Below, one piece after another: positions 8,544 through 16,604 of a stretch of DNA of 59,731 bases. Location: the NCBI RefSeq assembly GCF_027980145.1, contig NZ_JAMZNK010000035.1, positions 1-59,731 on the forward strand. Reading direction: 5' to 3'. Position 1 is the first letter of the stretch. The number at the start of each line of letters is the position of its first letter. Under the pieces are notes generated by a model that was given only the letters and a program-made list of their open reading frames with translations, made no database searches and was not told where the DNA came from. The DNA comes from Flavobacterium azizsancarii. Lineage in GTDB: Bacteria; Bacteroidota; Bacteroidia; Flavobacteriales; Flavobacteriaceae. The position numbers and the translations under genes are program-made.

Positions 8544-9539
8544 TTAGAGAACCATCAAATTACAACCACGAATATCAGAATTATCAAAACGTCCCAATAC
8601 CTCGAAAGAGTTGTTGGGATATTTTTTGCCCAGATCCTGCGTGGCAATAAAAGAGCAGGAGTTGATATTGGCTAAATCAATAACGTTTACTCCGCCTGTT
8701 TTTTCATCTTTCACATAAGTAAGTGCATCTTCAGGATCGCGTACAAGTATATGCATCCATGACGGGCATTCAAAAACGCCTTCGCCCAAAGAATAGGCCT
8801 GTCCAAGAAGTTCCGTCATTCCGTATTCTGAGTGAATGGTTGAAACGCCAAAACCTTTGCACAGTATCTCGTGTAATTCTTCGCGGATCATTTCTTTGCG
8901 TTTGCCTTTCATTCCTCCGGTTTCCATAATAATGGTGTTTTGAAGGTTGAACTGATGTTTTTCGATCAAATCTAATAAAGCATACGTAACACCAATTAAA
9001 ATGACATTTTGACCAGACTCATCGAGTGCGGTTAATTTCTTAATTAAGTCGTCGTGATTGTGTAAATAAAACCCGCTTTCATGCTGATTGGATAACTTTA
9101 TTAAGTCTTCGACCATGTAAATTAACGAAGAGCCGTCGCGCTCAAGATAGGATGGTAAAAGCGCTAAAACAACGTAATCTTCGATATTGCCATAAAATTG
9201 GGAAAATCCTTTTCTATAGCTTTCTTCATAAAGAGAAACATCAGTCACAATATGTCTGCTGGTAATCATTCCTGTAGTTCCGCTGCTTGTAAAAGTAACC
9301 TGAGCGGGATCATTATTAGAAACTACGTTATGGCTTTTGAAAAACTGAATAGGTAAAAATGGAATTTGTTCCAGCGATTTTACCTGTTGTGGATTGACTT
9401 TTAAAAAATCACAGAAATTACGATATACGATATTATTCTCGTGTTGAAAACGAAACACTTTTAAGGCTGTTTTTTCAAATTGTTTATGACTCGAAATCGT
9501 AAATATATCGTTGGCTGTAATCAAAACTTTTTTGTGCAA
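8544..9539 (-). CDS. LuxE-family acyl-protein synthetase/acyltransferase
   Basis: A 331-residue cytoplasmic ANL-superfamily-like enzyme of the LuxE group (acyl-protein synthetase), which activates an acyl chain with ATP. The phosphate-binding loop FTSSGTTG (about residue 88) and downstream METGGMKGKRKE and HSEYGMTELLGQAYS (about 238) are characteristic. In Flavobacteria this family is usually near exopolysaccharide or flexirubin-type functions, but nothing here fixes the substrate. It is transcribed after the mini T9SS gene but separated from it by a terminator hairpin, so it is probably independent. Its last codons are the source or copy of the hairpin found after tyrS. Confidence 0.85.
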   Translation of the reverse strand: MHKKVLITANDIFTISSHKQFEKTALKVFRFQHENNIVYRNFCDFLKVNPQQVKSLEQIPFLPIQFFKSHNVVSNNDPAQVTFTSSGTTGMITSRHIVTDVSLYEESYRKGFSQFYGNIEDYVVLALLPSYLERDGSSLIYMVEDLIKLSNQHESGFYLHNHDDLIKKLTALDESGQNVILIGVTYALLDLIEKHQFNLQNTIIMETGGMKGKRKEMIREELHEILCKGFGVSTIHSEYGMTELLGQAYSLGEGVFECPSWMHILVRDPEDALTYVKDEKTGGVNVIDLANINSCSFIATQDLGKKYPNNSFEVLGRFDNSDIRGCNLMVL

Positions 9540-9630
9540 AGATATTGTTTTTAGTTTTTAGTCATCGTTTTCAGTGGCAGTTTTTGGTATGTAATGCAAC
9601 TGAAAACTGAACCTGAGGCTGAAAACTAAA

Positions 9631-9655
9631 AAAGCTCCTGAAAAGGAGCTTTTTT
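9631..9655 (-). terminator. terminator between the mini T9SS gene and the LuxE-like gene
   Basis: AAAAGCTCCT-GAAA-AGGAGCTTTTTT, a near perfect stem with A and T runs on both sides. On the minus strand it follows the stop of the mini T9SS gene by 6 nt. Confidence 0.8.
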
Positions 9656-9661
9656 ATGATT

Positions 9662-10000
9662 TTATCGAATGATGAGCTTTCTGGTTGCAGAAGCGTTCTC
9701 TTCACTTATTTTTATGATATAAACACCAGGAACAAGATCAGACACGTTTAATTCTCGTGAACTTAAATGTGTCTGAAGTACTTTTTTGCCCAGTACATCA
9801 AAAATTATAATTTCTTTTTCTAAGTCATTTTTAGAGGAGATGTATACTTTTCCGCCAGTGACCGGATTAGGGTACAAGCTTAAACCCTCAATGACAGTCG
9901 CATCTTGAGGTTTTGGTAATTGCTTACTATCTTGTGCTGAGACACTCATAGTAAAGAAAAAAGCCAATAAGAATGTAATATAAAAGTAGTTTTTTGCCAT
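9662..10000 (-). CDS. stand-alone T9SS type A sorting domain protein
   Basis: A 112-residue exported protein made of little more than a signal peptide (about 1-22, ending SVSAQD) and a type A C-terminal sorting domain: LSLYPNPVTGGKVYI (about 42-56), IIFDVLGKKV, then LVPGVYIIKI and a basic end RKLIIR. In normal cargo this domain is the last 80 or so residues of a large protein and directs it through the type IX secretion system. Here there are only about 18 residues between signal and sorting domain, so there is no obvious cargo. The start at 10000 is preferred over 10030 because it gives a clean signal peptide. Confidence 0.82.
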   Translation of the reverse strand: MAKNYFYITFLLAFFFTMSVSAQDSKQLPKPQDATVIEGLSLYPNPVTGGKVYISSKNDLEKEIIIFDVLGKKVLQTHLSSRELNVSDLVPGVYIIKISEENASATRKLIIR

Positions 10001-10060
10001 CGCATATTTTTGATTAATGTAAATATACAAAAAAAATTACAAAAATTACGCCAAAAAAAA

Positions 10061-10085
10061 ACATCCTAAAAATTTAGGATGTTTT
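10061..10085 (-). terminator. terminator after the lipoprotein gene
   Basis: ACATCCTAAA-AATT-TAGGATGT with A-rich and T-rich flanks on both sides. It lies 25 nt after the lipoprotein stop on the minus strand and separates it from the mini T9SS gene. Confidence 0.75.
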
Positions 10086-10109
10086 TAACAATTTTATGTT
10101 TTGAGTATG

Positions 10110-11303
10110 TTATAGACCTTTTGTCCATCCAGCAGCCCAAGTAGGAACTCCTGATCCGTTTCCTGCTCCAAGTGCAGTAGTCGATTCTGTGAATACTTTA
10201 GAAACATCAGCAACTAATTTTCCAGTAGTTGTACCTTTTGATTTTACAGGAACATCTTCGAATTTAACGTTAGTTGCTAATAAGTCAACTCCTACGTATG
10301 AAATCGTTTCATCGTGTTCAACATCAAAACCAGTTTTCCAACCTTTTAATACAACATTGTCAAATTTACCTTTTGTTCCAACTCTCAATTTAAATGCTTG
10401 AGATTCTGCACTTGTGTCAGTTGATCCAAAACCAACTAAAGTAAGGTTTTTGATTGTTGGGAAAGAAATTGGACTAGCCAGGTGGTTGTTAGCGTTATTA
10501 TCTGCTTCTACACCTCTGTTACCAGCGTTTGTTCTGATTCCGTAGAAAAACTCACCAGTTCCGTTCCATCCTTCAGTCCAGTCAAATAAATCATCCCCAA
10601 CGTTTGCAGCATCTTTATTAGAAACTACTAAGTGAGAAGCATTTACGGTTCCACCAAACCACTCGAATCCATCATCAGAGCTTTCGAAAATTTGAACGTA
10701 ATCAACGCTTGTTCCTTTACCAACACCAAAGAAAGAGATTCCGTTGAATTCTTTATCTGAGTTGTAAGCGTATCCAGGATATTCAATTCTTAAGTATTTG
10801 ATTGATCCAGAGTTGTCATTAACGTCAGTTCCACCGTATGGTAAGTCAGAAACTTCAGCAGATGCAGTTGCTCCTTTGTTGATAGGCGCTTTTCCGCAAA
10901 TTACTAATCCACCCCAAGCTCCAGGTTTGTGTTCTGTAGCTGTCATAACTACAGGATTTGCAGCTGTTCCCTGAACGTCGATTTTTCCACCTTGAGAAAT
11001 AGCAATGTATCTTATAGACTCAATTTTGTTTACATCTAATTTAGATGCTTCAATAATAACTCCGGGTTTGATAGTAAGTTTTGCAGTACTCTTAACGATT
11101 AATTTTCCTGTAAGTTTATAAGTTCCGGATTCTAAAATAACTTCTCCGTCATTAATCTCCCCTTGAAGATTGTCTCTGTTTACTACGAAACTAGAGCCAG
11201 GTAAAGTAGGTGCATCATTGTTGTTGTCGCTTGAGCAAGACGTTGTAAGTGTTACAAGTGATAAAGCTGCTAAGCCGAAGATTGTTGAAAGTGTGTTTTT
11301 CAT
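10110..11303 (-). CDS. secreted lipoprotein, likely outer membrane, putative phosphate-starvation protein
   Basis: A 397-residue lipoprotein: signal peptide with lipobox TLTTSC (Cys near 23) followed by SSDNNND, a Ser/Asp/Asn-rich stretch that in Bacteroidota often marks surface-exposed lipoproteins. The body has repeated short beta-like segments (GGKIDVQGTAANPVVMTA, WGGLVICGKAPIN, GNRGVEADNNANN), suggesting a right-handed parallel beta-helix. It lies 136 nt downstream of the TonB receptor on the same strand, but with its own promoter preceded by five tandem 11-bp Pho-box-like repeats. I infer a role as surface partner of the receptor in phosphate or phosphate-ester scavenging; ligand unknown. 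The start at 11303 gives a normal signal peptide. Confidence 0.75.
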   Translation of the reverse strand: MKNTLSTIFGLAALSLVTLTTSCSSDNNNDAPTLPGSSFVVNRDNLQGEINDGEVILESGTYKLTGKLIVKSTAKLTIKPGVIIEASKLDVNKIESIRYIAISQGGKIDVQGTAANPVVMTATEHKPGAWGGLVICGKAPINKGATASAEVSDLPYGGTDVNDNSGSIKYLRIEYPGYAYNSDKEFNGISFFGVGKGTSVDYVQIFESSDDGFEWFGGTVNASHLVVSNKDAANVGDDLFDWTEGWNGTGEFFYGIRTNAGNRGVEADNNANNHLASPISFPTIKNLTLVGFGSTDTSAESQAFKLRVGTKGKFDNVVLKGWKTGFDVEHDETISYVGVDLLATNVKFEDVPVKSKGTTTGKLVADVSKVFTESTTALGAGNGSGVPTWAAGWTKGL

Positions 11304-11330
11304 TACTTTTTTTATTAGTTTGTGTTTGTG

Positions 11331-11407
11331 CAAATATGAAAACTTAAGTCTGAATGAATGTTAAGCTGTCGTAATGGATTTGTTATATGTTTTTTAACGA
11401 AATGTTA
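11331..11407 (-). promoter_or_regulatory. Pho-box-like array and promoter of the lipoprotein gene
   Basis: On the minus strand five consecutive 11-mers fill 11407 down to 11353 without gaps: TAACATTTCGT, TAAAAAACATA, TAACAAATCCA, TTACGACAGCT, TAACATTCATT. A sixth, degenerate 11-mer (CAGACTTAAGT, 11352-11342) keeps the phase. Seven bases follow, and then TTTG (11334-11331) of a CATATTTG -7 element. Period and register equal those before the TonB receptor and the porin. Confidence 0.7.
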
Positions 11408-11439
11408 AGAAATTAACAAGCGGGTTTCTTGTTTGTTTA

Positions 11440-14190
11440 TTAGAATTGGTAATTCATTCCCAATCCAAATGTTACTCCTTTTTTATAGTTAAAAACTAAA
11501 ACGTCTCCGCCAGTGTTTTCCTGAACTCTCTTAAATTGTGGGTTCAATAAGTTTCTTGCTCCAAAATCAATTCCAAGGCTCTTGTTTAATTTAGTTTTGA
11601 AAACTAGATCTAAAGTCCCCATTGCTTTGTCTACTAAATTTCCCTTTTGTTCAGATCCAATTGCGTAAAGTTTATCAGAATAATGATTGTATGCGATGGT
11701 CGCCATAATTCCGGCATCATTGTTCCAGTTTTTAGTATAAGATAGATCCGCATTTAAAATCAAATCAGAAGCGCCTGTAAAACCTGAACTAGTATCCGTA
11801 AGGTTGATGTTCATTCTGCTGTTGGTTTCTTTTTGAACTTTTTCAGAATCAATTTCCTGATGTGTTTTCATTAATGAAGCATTAAACCCAAAAGAAAGTT
11901 TGTTAGTATATTCTCCTTCAATTTCAAAAATGTTTTTTCTTGCTTCCAATTCAAGTCCGTAAGCATAACCTGAATCTCCAATGTTTACCCATGAAATATC
12001 ATTTGATGCAGAAGCAATTACAACTTCGTTAATTGGATCTAAAATGTATTTTCCAAAAGCAGTAACAGAGAATAATTCATCGCTTTTTGGGAACATTTCC
12101 CATTTTAAGTCAAAATTGTAATTTTGTGAAGGATATAAATCAGGGTTACCAATTTTAGTTTCCATTACATCTTCATAAATAAACAAAGCACGCTCTTTAA
12201 ATTGTGGTAATGTATAGGTTTTGCTTGCTGCCAAACGAAGATTTTGCTTTTCGCTTAATGCATATTTTAAAGCTAAACTTGGTAAGAATTCGTTTCTGTC
12301 AAATTCATTTTTACCACCAGATGCATCAAGTTGTGTTCTCCAGGTAACACTTTGAGATATTTTTTCGTATCTAAAACCTAAAACACCACTTAGTTTTTCA
12401 GATAATTTATATTCGATATTAGCAAATCCTGCATGAATGTCCTGATCACCGCTATAAGTTTGCGGCGTCATTCCGGCAAAAGCACCAATTGAAAATGTAC
12501 CGTTGTTGTAGTTTGCCTGATTAAAGAAAGCATCTAAATTATTTGGGGTTACACTCGTTCCTAAACCTGCCTGACTTACATTGAAGTTGAATTGTATAGC
12601 TTCGAAATCGCGTTTTTTAAATTTACCGTTATAACCCGCAACGATTTTTCCTTTTGAAGTGCCACTTTCTTTATCTCCTAATTTATAAGTAAAAGCAAGA
12701 TTAGCAGCAGCTTCGTCTTCTTTTAGGTTTTGATAGTATCTCTGATTGTCAGTAGTTGTTCTTTGAGCAATTGTGTAGATATCAGTAGTTGGGTTATAGA
12801 ACATTTTATTTTGAGTCCTGTCTGGCATATCGCCTTTGACAGTATTGTATGAAACTCCCCAATCAAAATCTATTTTATCTGTTATTTTGTGGTTTCCTAA
12901 AAGCTGATTGATGAAAACAGTATTCTGTGAGAACGTTCCTCTTTGAACAAGAAGACTCGCATCAGCATTATCAAAATCTCTATCAGTTCCAAAATAAGTA
13001 TCTCTCGTTTGCTCAGATGAATTGATGAACAAAAAGTTGTAGCCAATTTTGTGATTTTTGTTTAAGCGATAATTGGCATTAAACATCCCGGTAGAGTTTG
13101 TGTTGTAAGTGTATTTTTCCTGGTGAAAAGATTTTAATGATGCTCCCTGCGCATTTACACTTTGGCTTAAACCTTCTCTATATTCGTAACCATTGTTAAA
13201 GCTCGCAGTTGCAAAAACGCTAAGTTTTCCTTCTTCACCAATATTGAAAGTTTTTCCTGCTTTCAGATTAAAGTTTCCGCCAAAAGGGCTTTCTTTTTTA
13301 GGATTCAGGCTGTTTTCAAAATTATATCCCGTCAAAGCATTTTGAGGAACTCCGTATGAAACAAAACCTGATTTATTAGGGCCTTGCTGTAATAAAAATT
13401 TATCAGAATTTTGTAGAGCATTTGTGTTCACTTTAGATCCCAGTGAGATTTCAAACATTCCTTTTCCGCGGTAATCTTTTGAAACTATATCTACGTTTCC
13501 TCCTGCAAAATCACCATACATTCTTGATCCGTAAGATTTGTCAATAGAAATATATTCCACAATATCTGTTGAAAAAAGATCCAGAGCAATGTTTTTTCTC
13601 TCAGGATCATTAGATGGTATTGGCAATCCGTTCATCGAAGTAGAATTATAACGGTCACCAAGTCCTCTTACAAAAACATTGTTGCTTCCTTCTTGTTTAG
13701 AAACTCCTGAAGTTTTTGCTACAGCCGCAGCTACATCGCCAACCCCTTTTCTTGACAATTCCTGCGCACCAATAGTTTGTTTAATGTCAACCGCATTCTT
13801 TTGTTCTAAAAGTAATGCAGATTCTTTTTGTTTGTTTACTGCTGCTGATTTTACAACAACATCTTGTAGAGTAAAACTTCCTGAAGAAAGTACCTGACTA
13901 ACCGTAATAGTTTCGTTTGCTTTTACAATTACTGGTTTCTCTACAGATTCATATCCAACGAAACTAAAAATAATAATATAATTTCCCGGATTTACGCTCA
14001 ACGAATATTTTCCGTCAATGTCAGTGTTCGCGCTTGTGTTAGTCCCTTTTACTAAAACATTTGCGAAAGGTAAAGGTTGATTATTGGTTTCCTTGTCGGT
14101 TAGTACACCAGAAATCGTACCTTTGGTTTGCGCGACCGAAATCGTACAAATAAATAATGTAATAAATAGAAATTTTAAATTGAATTTCAT
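11440..14190 (-). CDS. TonB-dependent outer membrane receptor (putative phosphate-regulated)
   Basis: A 916-residue outer membrane receptor that imports a ligand using TonB energy. Order: signal peptide (1-20, ending SVAQ), carboxypeptidase-regulatory-like beta-sandwich (about 25-110, FANVLVKGTNTSANTDIDGKYSL), plug domain (about 120-230, with NVFVRGLGDRYNSTSMNGLPIPS) and a 22-strand barrel ending in the aromatic MNYQF. It is not of the SusC type with SusD partner; the neighbour is a lipoprotein instead. Three 11-bp repeats at 14231-14263 next to its promoter, shared with the lipoprotein and the porin, and the adjacent PhoB/PhoR-like pair suggest induction under phosphate limitation. The substrate is therefore inferred to be a phosphate compound. 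Confidence 0.85.
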   Translation of the reverse strand: MKFNLKFLFITLFICTISVAQTKGTISGVLTDKETNNQPLPFANVLVKGTNTSANTDIDGKYSLSVNPGNYIIIFSFVGYESVEKPVIVKANETITVSQVLSSGSFTLQDVVVKSAAVNKQKESALLLEQKNAVDIKQTIGAQELSRKGVGDVAAAVAKTSGVSKQEGSNNVFVRGLGDRYNSTSMNGLPIPSNDPERKNIALDLFSTDIVEYISIDKSYGSRMYGDFAGGNVDIVSKDYRGKGMFEISLGSKVNTNALQNSDKFLLQQGPNKSGFVSYGVPQNALTGYNFENSLNPKKESPFGGNFNLKAGKTFNIGEEGKLSVFATASFNNGYEYREGLSQSVNAQGASLKSFHQEKYTYNTNSTGMFNANYRLNKNHKIGYNFLFINSSEQTRDTYFGTDRDFDNADASLLVQRGTFSQNTVFINQLLGNHKITDKIDFDWGVSYNTVKGDMPDRTQNKMFYNPTTDIYTIAQRTTTDNQRYYQNLKEDEAAANLAFTYKLGDKESGTSKGKIVAGYNGKFKKRDFEAIQFNFNVSQAGLGTSVTPNNLDAFFNQANYNNGTFSIGAFAGMTPQTYSGDQDIHAGFANIEYKLSEKLSGVLGFRYEKISQSVTWRTQLDASGGKNEFDRNEFLPSLALKYALSEKQNLRLAASKTYTLPQFKERALFIYEDVMETKIGNPDLYPSQNYNFDLKWEMFPKSDELFSVTAFGKYILDPINEVVIASASNDISWVNIGDSGYAYGLELEARKNIFEIEGEYTNKLSFGFNASLMKTHQEIDSEKVQKETNSRMNINLTDTSSGFTGASDLILNADLSYTKNWNNDAGIMATIAYNHYSDKLYAIGSEQKGNLVDKAMGTLDLVFKTKLNKSLGIDFGARNLLNPQFKRVQENTGGDVLVFNYKKGVTFGLGMNYQF

Positions 14191-14219
14191 TTTTGTGTTG
14201 TGTTTAATTTATTTTTGTG

Positions 14220-14263
14220 CAAAGAAAGAAACGCCGTGTAAAGTTCATGTTAGGCACTTGTTA
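14220..14263 (-). promoter_or_regulatory. Pho-box-like array and promoter of the TonB receptor gene
   Basis: Minus-strand 11-mers TAACAAGTGCC (14263-14253), TAACATGAACT (14252-14242) and TTACACGGCGT (14241-14231) tile exactly. Seven bases separate them from TTTG (14223-14220) of a TTTCTTTG -7 element. The gap of seven is identical at the porin and the lipoprotein promoters. Confidence 0.7.
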
Positions 14264-14423
14264 TGTTTTTGTGTCTTGTAGATTATCAAATTGTTACCAC
14301 ATTAAATTACCGTTAACCGCAGTTTTTAACGGTTATTTTGTTAGTATATTTACGCTGTGAAAAAAAAAACATCGAATGTATAATGAAGAAAATTTGATGT
14401 AAAAATCTCAATTTTTGCTATTT

Positions 14424-15107
14424 ATGAAAAAAACACAAACCAAGATTTTATTAGTTGACGATGAACCAGATATCTTGGAAATCGTAGGCTATAACCTTGC
14501 TCAGGAAGGCTATCAGATTGTTACAGCTTCTAACGGAAAAGAAGCTATAGCAAAGGCTCAGAAAGAATTGCCGGACTTAATTATTATGGATGTTATGATG
14601 GCCGAAATGGACGGAATGGAAGCCTGTGAACACATCAGAAAAATTCCGGAATTAAATAATGTTATCATAACATTTCTGACAGCCAGAAGCGAAGATTACT
14701 CACAAGTTGCTGGTTTTGATGCAGGTGCAGATGACTATATTACCAAACCAATAAAACCAAAATTATTGGTAAGTAAAGTAAAGGCTTTGTTAAGAAGGTT
14801 AAAAGAACAAGAAGTTGTTAGTGATACCTTGAATGTAGGCGGAATCGAGATTAATCGTGAAGAATACAAGATCATAAAAGGCAATGTCGAAATTGCTTTA
14901 CCAAGAAAAGAATTCGAATTATTTTACTTATTAGCCTCTAAACCTGGAAAAGTTTTCAAAAGAGACGAAATCCTGGATAAAGTTTGGGGTAATGAAGTGG
15001 TAGTAGGAGGAAGAACAATCGATGTTCATATTAGAAAACTACGTGAAAAAATAGGAGAAGAGCTTTTTAAAACCATCAAAGGTGTTGGTTATAAATTTGA
15101 AGTTTAA
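14424..15107 (+). CDS. phoB: PhoB-like response regulator (OmpR family)
   Basis: A 227-residue two-component regulator. The receiver domain (1-120) has the acidic pair D12-D13, phospho-acceptor D56 (IIMDVMMAEMDG), a Thr/Ala switch in FLTARSED and the Lys of YITKPI. The winged-helix effector domain (about 130-227) ends in RTIDVHIRKLREKIG and IKGVGYKFEV. OmpR/PhoB proteins bind tandem direct repeats at 11-bp spacing, which is what is found before three neighbouring genes. The ATG at 14424 is preferred to a TTG three codons earlier. The partner kinase follows after 248 nt. The gene name is by neighbourhood (porin O/P, repeats) and not by a decisive sequence signature. Confidence 0.85.
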   Translation: MKKTQTKILLVDDEPDILEIVGYNLAQEGYQIVTASNGKEAIAKAQKELPDLIIMDVMMAEMDGMEACEHIRKIPELNNVIITFLTARSEDYSQVAGFDAGADDYITKPIKPKLLVSKVKALLRRLKEQEVVSDTLNVGGIEINREEYKIIKGNVEIALPRKEFELFYLLASKPGKVFKRDEILDKVWGNEVVVGGRTIDVHIRKLREKIGEELFKTIKGVGYKFEV

Positions 15108-15200
15108 TTTTTTTTAAGACACTGAGGTTCTAAGATACTAAGTTGCTAAGGCTCCGAGTATAATGAGGGGTTTAGTTAGGATTTACTTACATAAAAAAAT

Positions 15201-15252
15201 AAACCATATAAGGAGTTAAAGAGCATATGAGCTTTAATTTCTTATATGGTTT
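15201..15252. repeat. interspersed hairpin repeat (AAACCATATAAG family)
   Basis: Arms 15201-15221 and 15232-15252 pair almost fully (outer AAACCATATAAG / CTTATATGGTTT) around a 10-nt loop, with T following. It lies between the response regulator and the kinase, so it could attenuate read-through. The same arms frame the nested element at 48193-48537. Confidence 0.6.
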
Positions 15253-15355
15253 TTGAGTTAACTTTGTTTTGAGTTCAAATGTTAATTTAAAAGAAATTCA
15301 TTAACTCAAAAGAGAAACTTAATTTTTCTTAATCTCTTAATGGTTAAATAAATCA

Positions 15356-16435
15356 ATGAAAATTAATTTTAAAAAAACATACAAATTTGCAGTAAAATCA
15401 GCATTATATATCAGTCTCTTTGGGACAGGATTTGTGTTGATCCTGATGAACTTATTTTATAAAAATCAATTAAAACATCAGGTAGCCTTTGGAATAATCT
15501 TTCTTATTTCAATTTATATATTCTCCTTTCTGGTTTTACAATATCGTGTAGAGCGTTTTATTTATCGAAGAGTAAAGAAAATCTACGATGAGGTTTCGTT
15601 GCTGGAATCTACCACACTTATTAATCAGCCCATAACTACAGATATGGAAACTCTTTCGCGCGAAGTGAAAAAGTTTGCTACAGATAAAAAACTGGAAATC
15701 GAAATGCTCGAAATTCGTGAACAATATCGAAGAGAGTTTTTAGGCAATGTTTCACACGAATTAAAAACACCTTTGTTTACCGTTCAGGGTTATGTTTCGA
15801 CTTTGCTGGATGGTGCTATGGATGATAAAACAATCCGTAAGAAATACCTTAAACGTGCCGAAAAAGGAGTTGAGCGACTTATTTATATCGTCGAAGATTT
15901 AGACATGATTACCAAATTAGAATCAGGTGATTTAGATTTGAATATTACCGATTTTAATATTGTAGAATTGATTCAGAATGTTTTTGATTTGTTAGAAATG
16001 AAAGCTGACAAAAAGAAAATAAAATTGGCTTTTGAAAGCAAAAATGTACAATCTGTAGTGATACGTGGAGATAAGGACAGGATACAGCAGGTTTTGGAAA
16101 ACCTGATTGTTAATTCTATTAAATATGGTAAGGATGTTGGTTTAACTGAAGTTGGCGTTGTAAATCTAACCAAGAAAAAAGTCTTAATCCGAATTAGCGA
16201 TAACGGAGAAGGAGTTGAAAAACAAAATATCCCAAGACTTTTTGAACGTTTTTACAGAGTTGACAAAAGTGGAACCCGATCTGAGGGTGGTTCCGGTTTA
16301 GGATTGGCGATTGTTAAGCACATTATCGAAGCGCATAAAGAGAAAGTATATGTAGAAAGTGAATTCGGAATTGGTTCTGAGTTTTCTTTTACACTCGAAA
16401 AAGCACATAAGACAATAAAAACCGAGGTTAAATAA
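15356..16435 (+). CDS. phoR: PhoR-like sensor histidine kinase
   Basis: A 359-residue inner-membrane kinase: two membrane segments (about 14-33 and 42-62) with only a very short loop between them, so little periplasmic sensing surface. A linker/coiled-coil (about 75-125) leads to the HisKA box GNVSHELKTPL (His134) and an HATPase domain with N box (DRIQQVLENLIVNSIKYG), ISDNGEGV, FERFYRVD and GGSGLGLAIVK. Lack of a large periplasmic domain is typical of PhoR, which in enterobacteria senses through transporter partners. It follows the phoB-like gene in the same direction. A repeat hairpin sits between them. The name is by context. Confidence 0.85.
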   Translation: MKINFKKTYKFAVKSALYISLFGTGFVLILMNLFYKNQLKHQVAFGIIFLISIYIFSFLVLQYRVERFIYRRVKKIYDEVSLLESTTLINQPITTDMETLSREVKKFATDKKLEIEMLEIREQYRREFLGNVSHELKTPLFTVQGYVSTLLDGAMDDKTIRKKYLKRAEKGVERLIYIVEDLDMITKLESGDLDLNITDFNIVELIQNVFDLLEMKADKKKIKLAFESKNVQSVVIRGDKDRIQQVLENLIVNSIKYGKDVGLTEVGVVNLTKKKVLIRISDNGEGVEKQNIPRLFERFYRVDKSGTRSEGGSGLGLAIVKHIIEAHKEKVYVESEFGIGSEFSFTLEKAHKTIKTEVK

Positions 16436-16530
16436 TTGTAATCAGATTTAGCTAAAGTGCTGTAAAATATGACGTTTTAACAATTAATCAATTTACAGTA
16501 AAACCTCATAACATTAAATTTTTATTATAG

Positions 16531-16574
16531 TAACATCCTGTTAATGATTTCTTAACATTGATGCGGCATCTTTG
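16531..16574 (+). promoter_or_regulatory. Pho-box-like array and promoter of the porin gene
   Basis: Consecutive 11-mers TAACATCCTGT (16531-16541), TAATGATTTCT (16542-16552) and TAACATTGATG (16553-16563), then seven bases and TTTG (16571-16574) of a CATCTTTG -7 element. The ATG follows 30 nt later. Spacing and phase match the two other arrays of this cluster. Confidence 0.7.
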
Positions 16575-16604
16575 CATCGTAAAATTAAGGGAATTACAGA
16601 AAGG

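Noticed and set aside
8723..8929. 68-residue open reading frame on the plus strand
   Set aside because: It is inside the LuxE-like gene on the opposite strand and lacks any recognisable motif.
14281..14423. Pho-box-like repeats before the PhoB-like gene
   Set aside because: TTACC words occur at 13-bp spacing and not at 11, with no third copy and no fixed distance to a -7 element.
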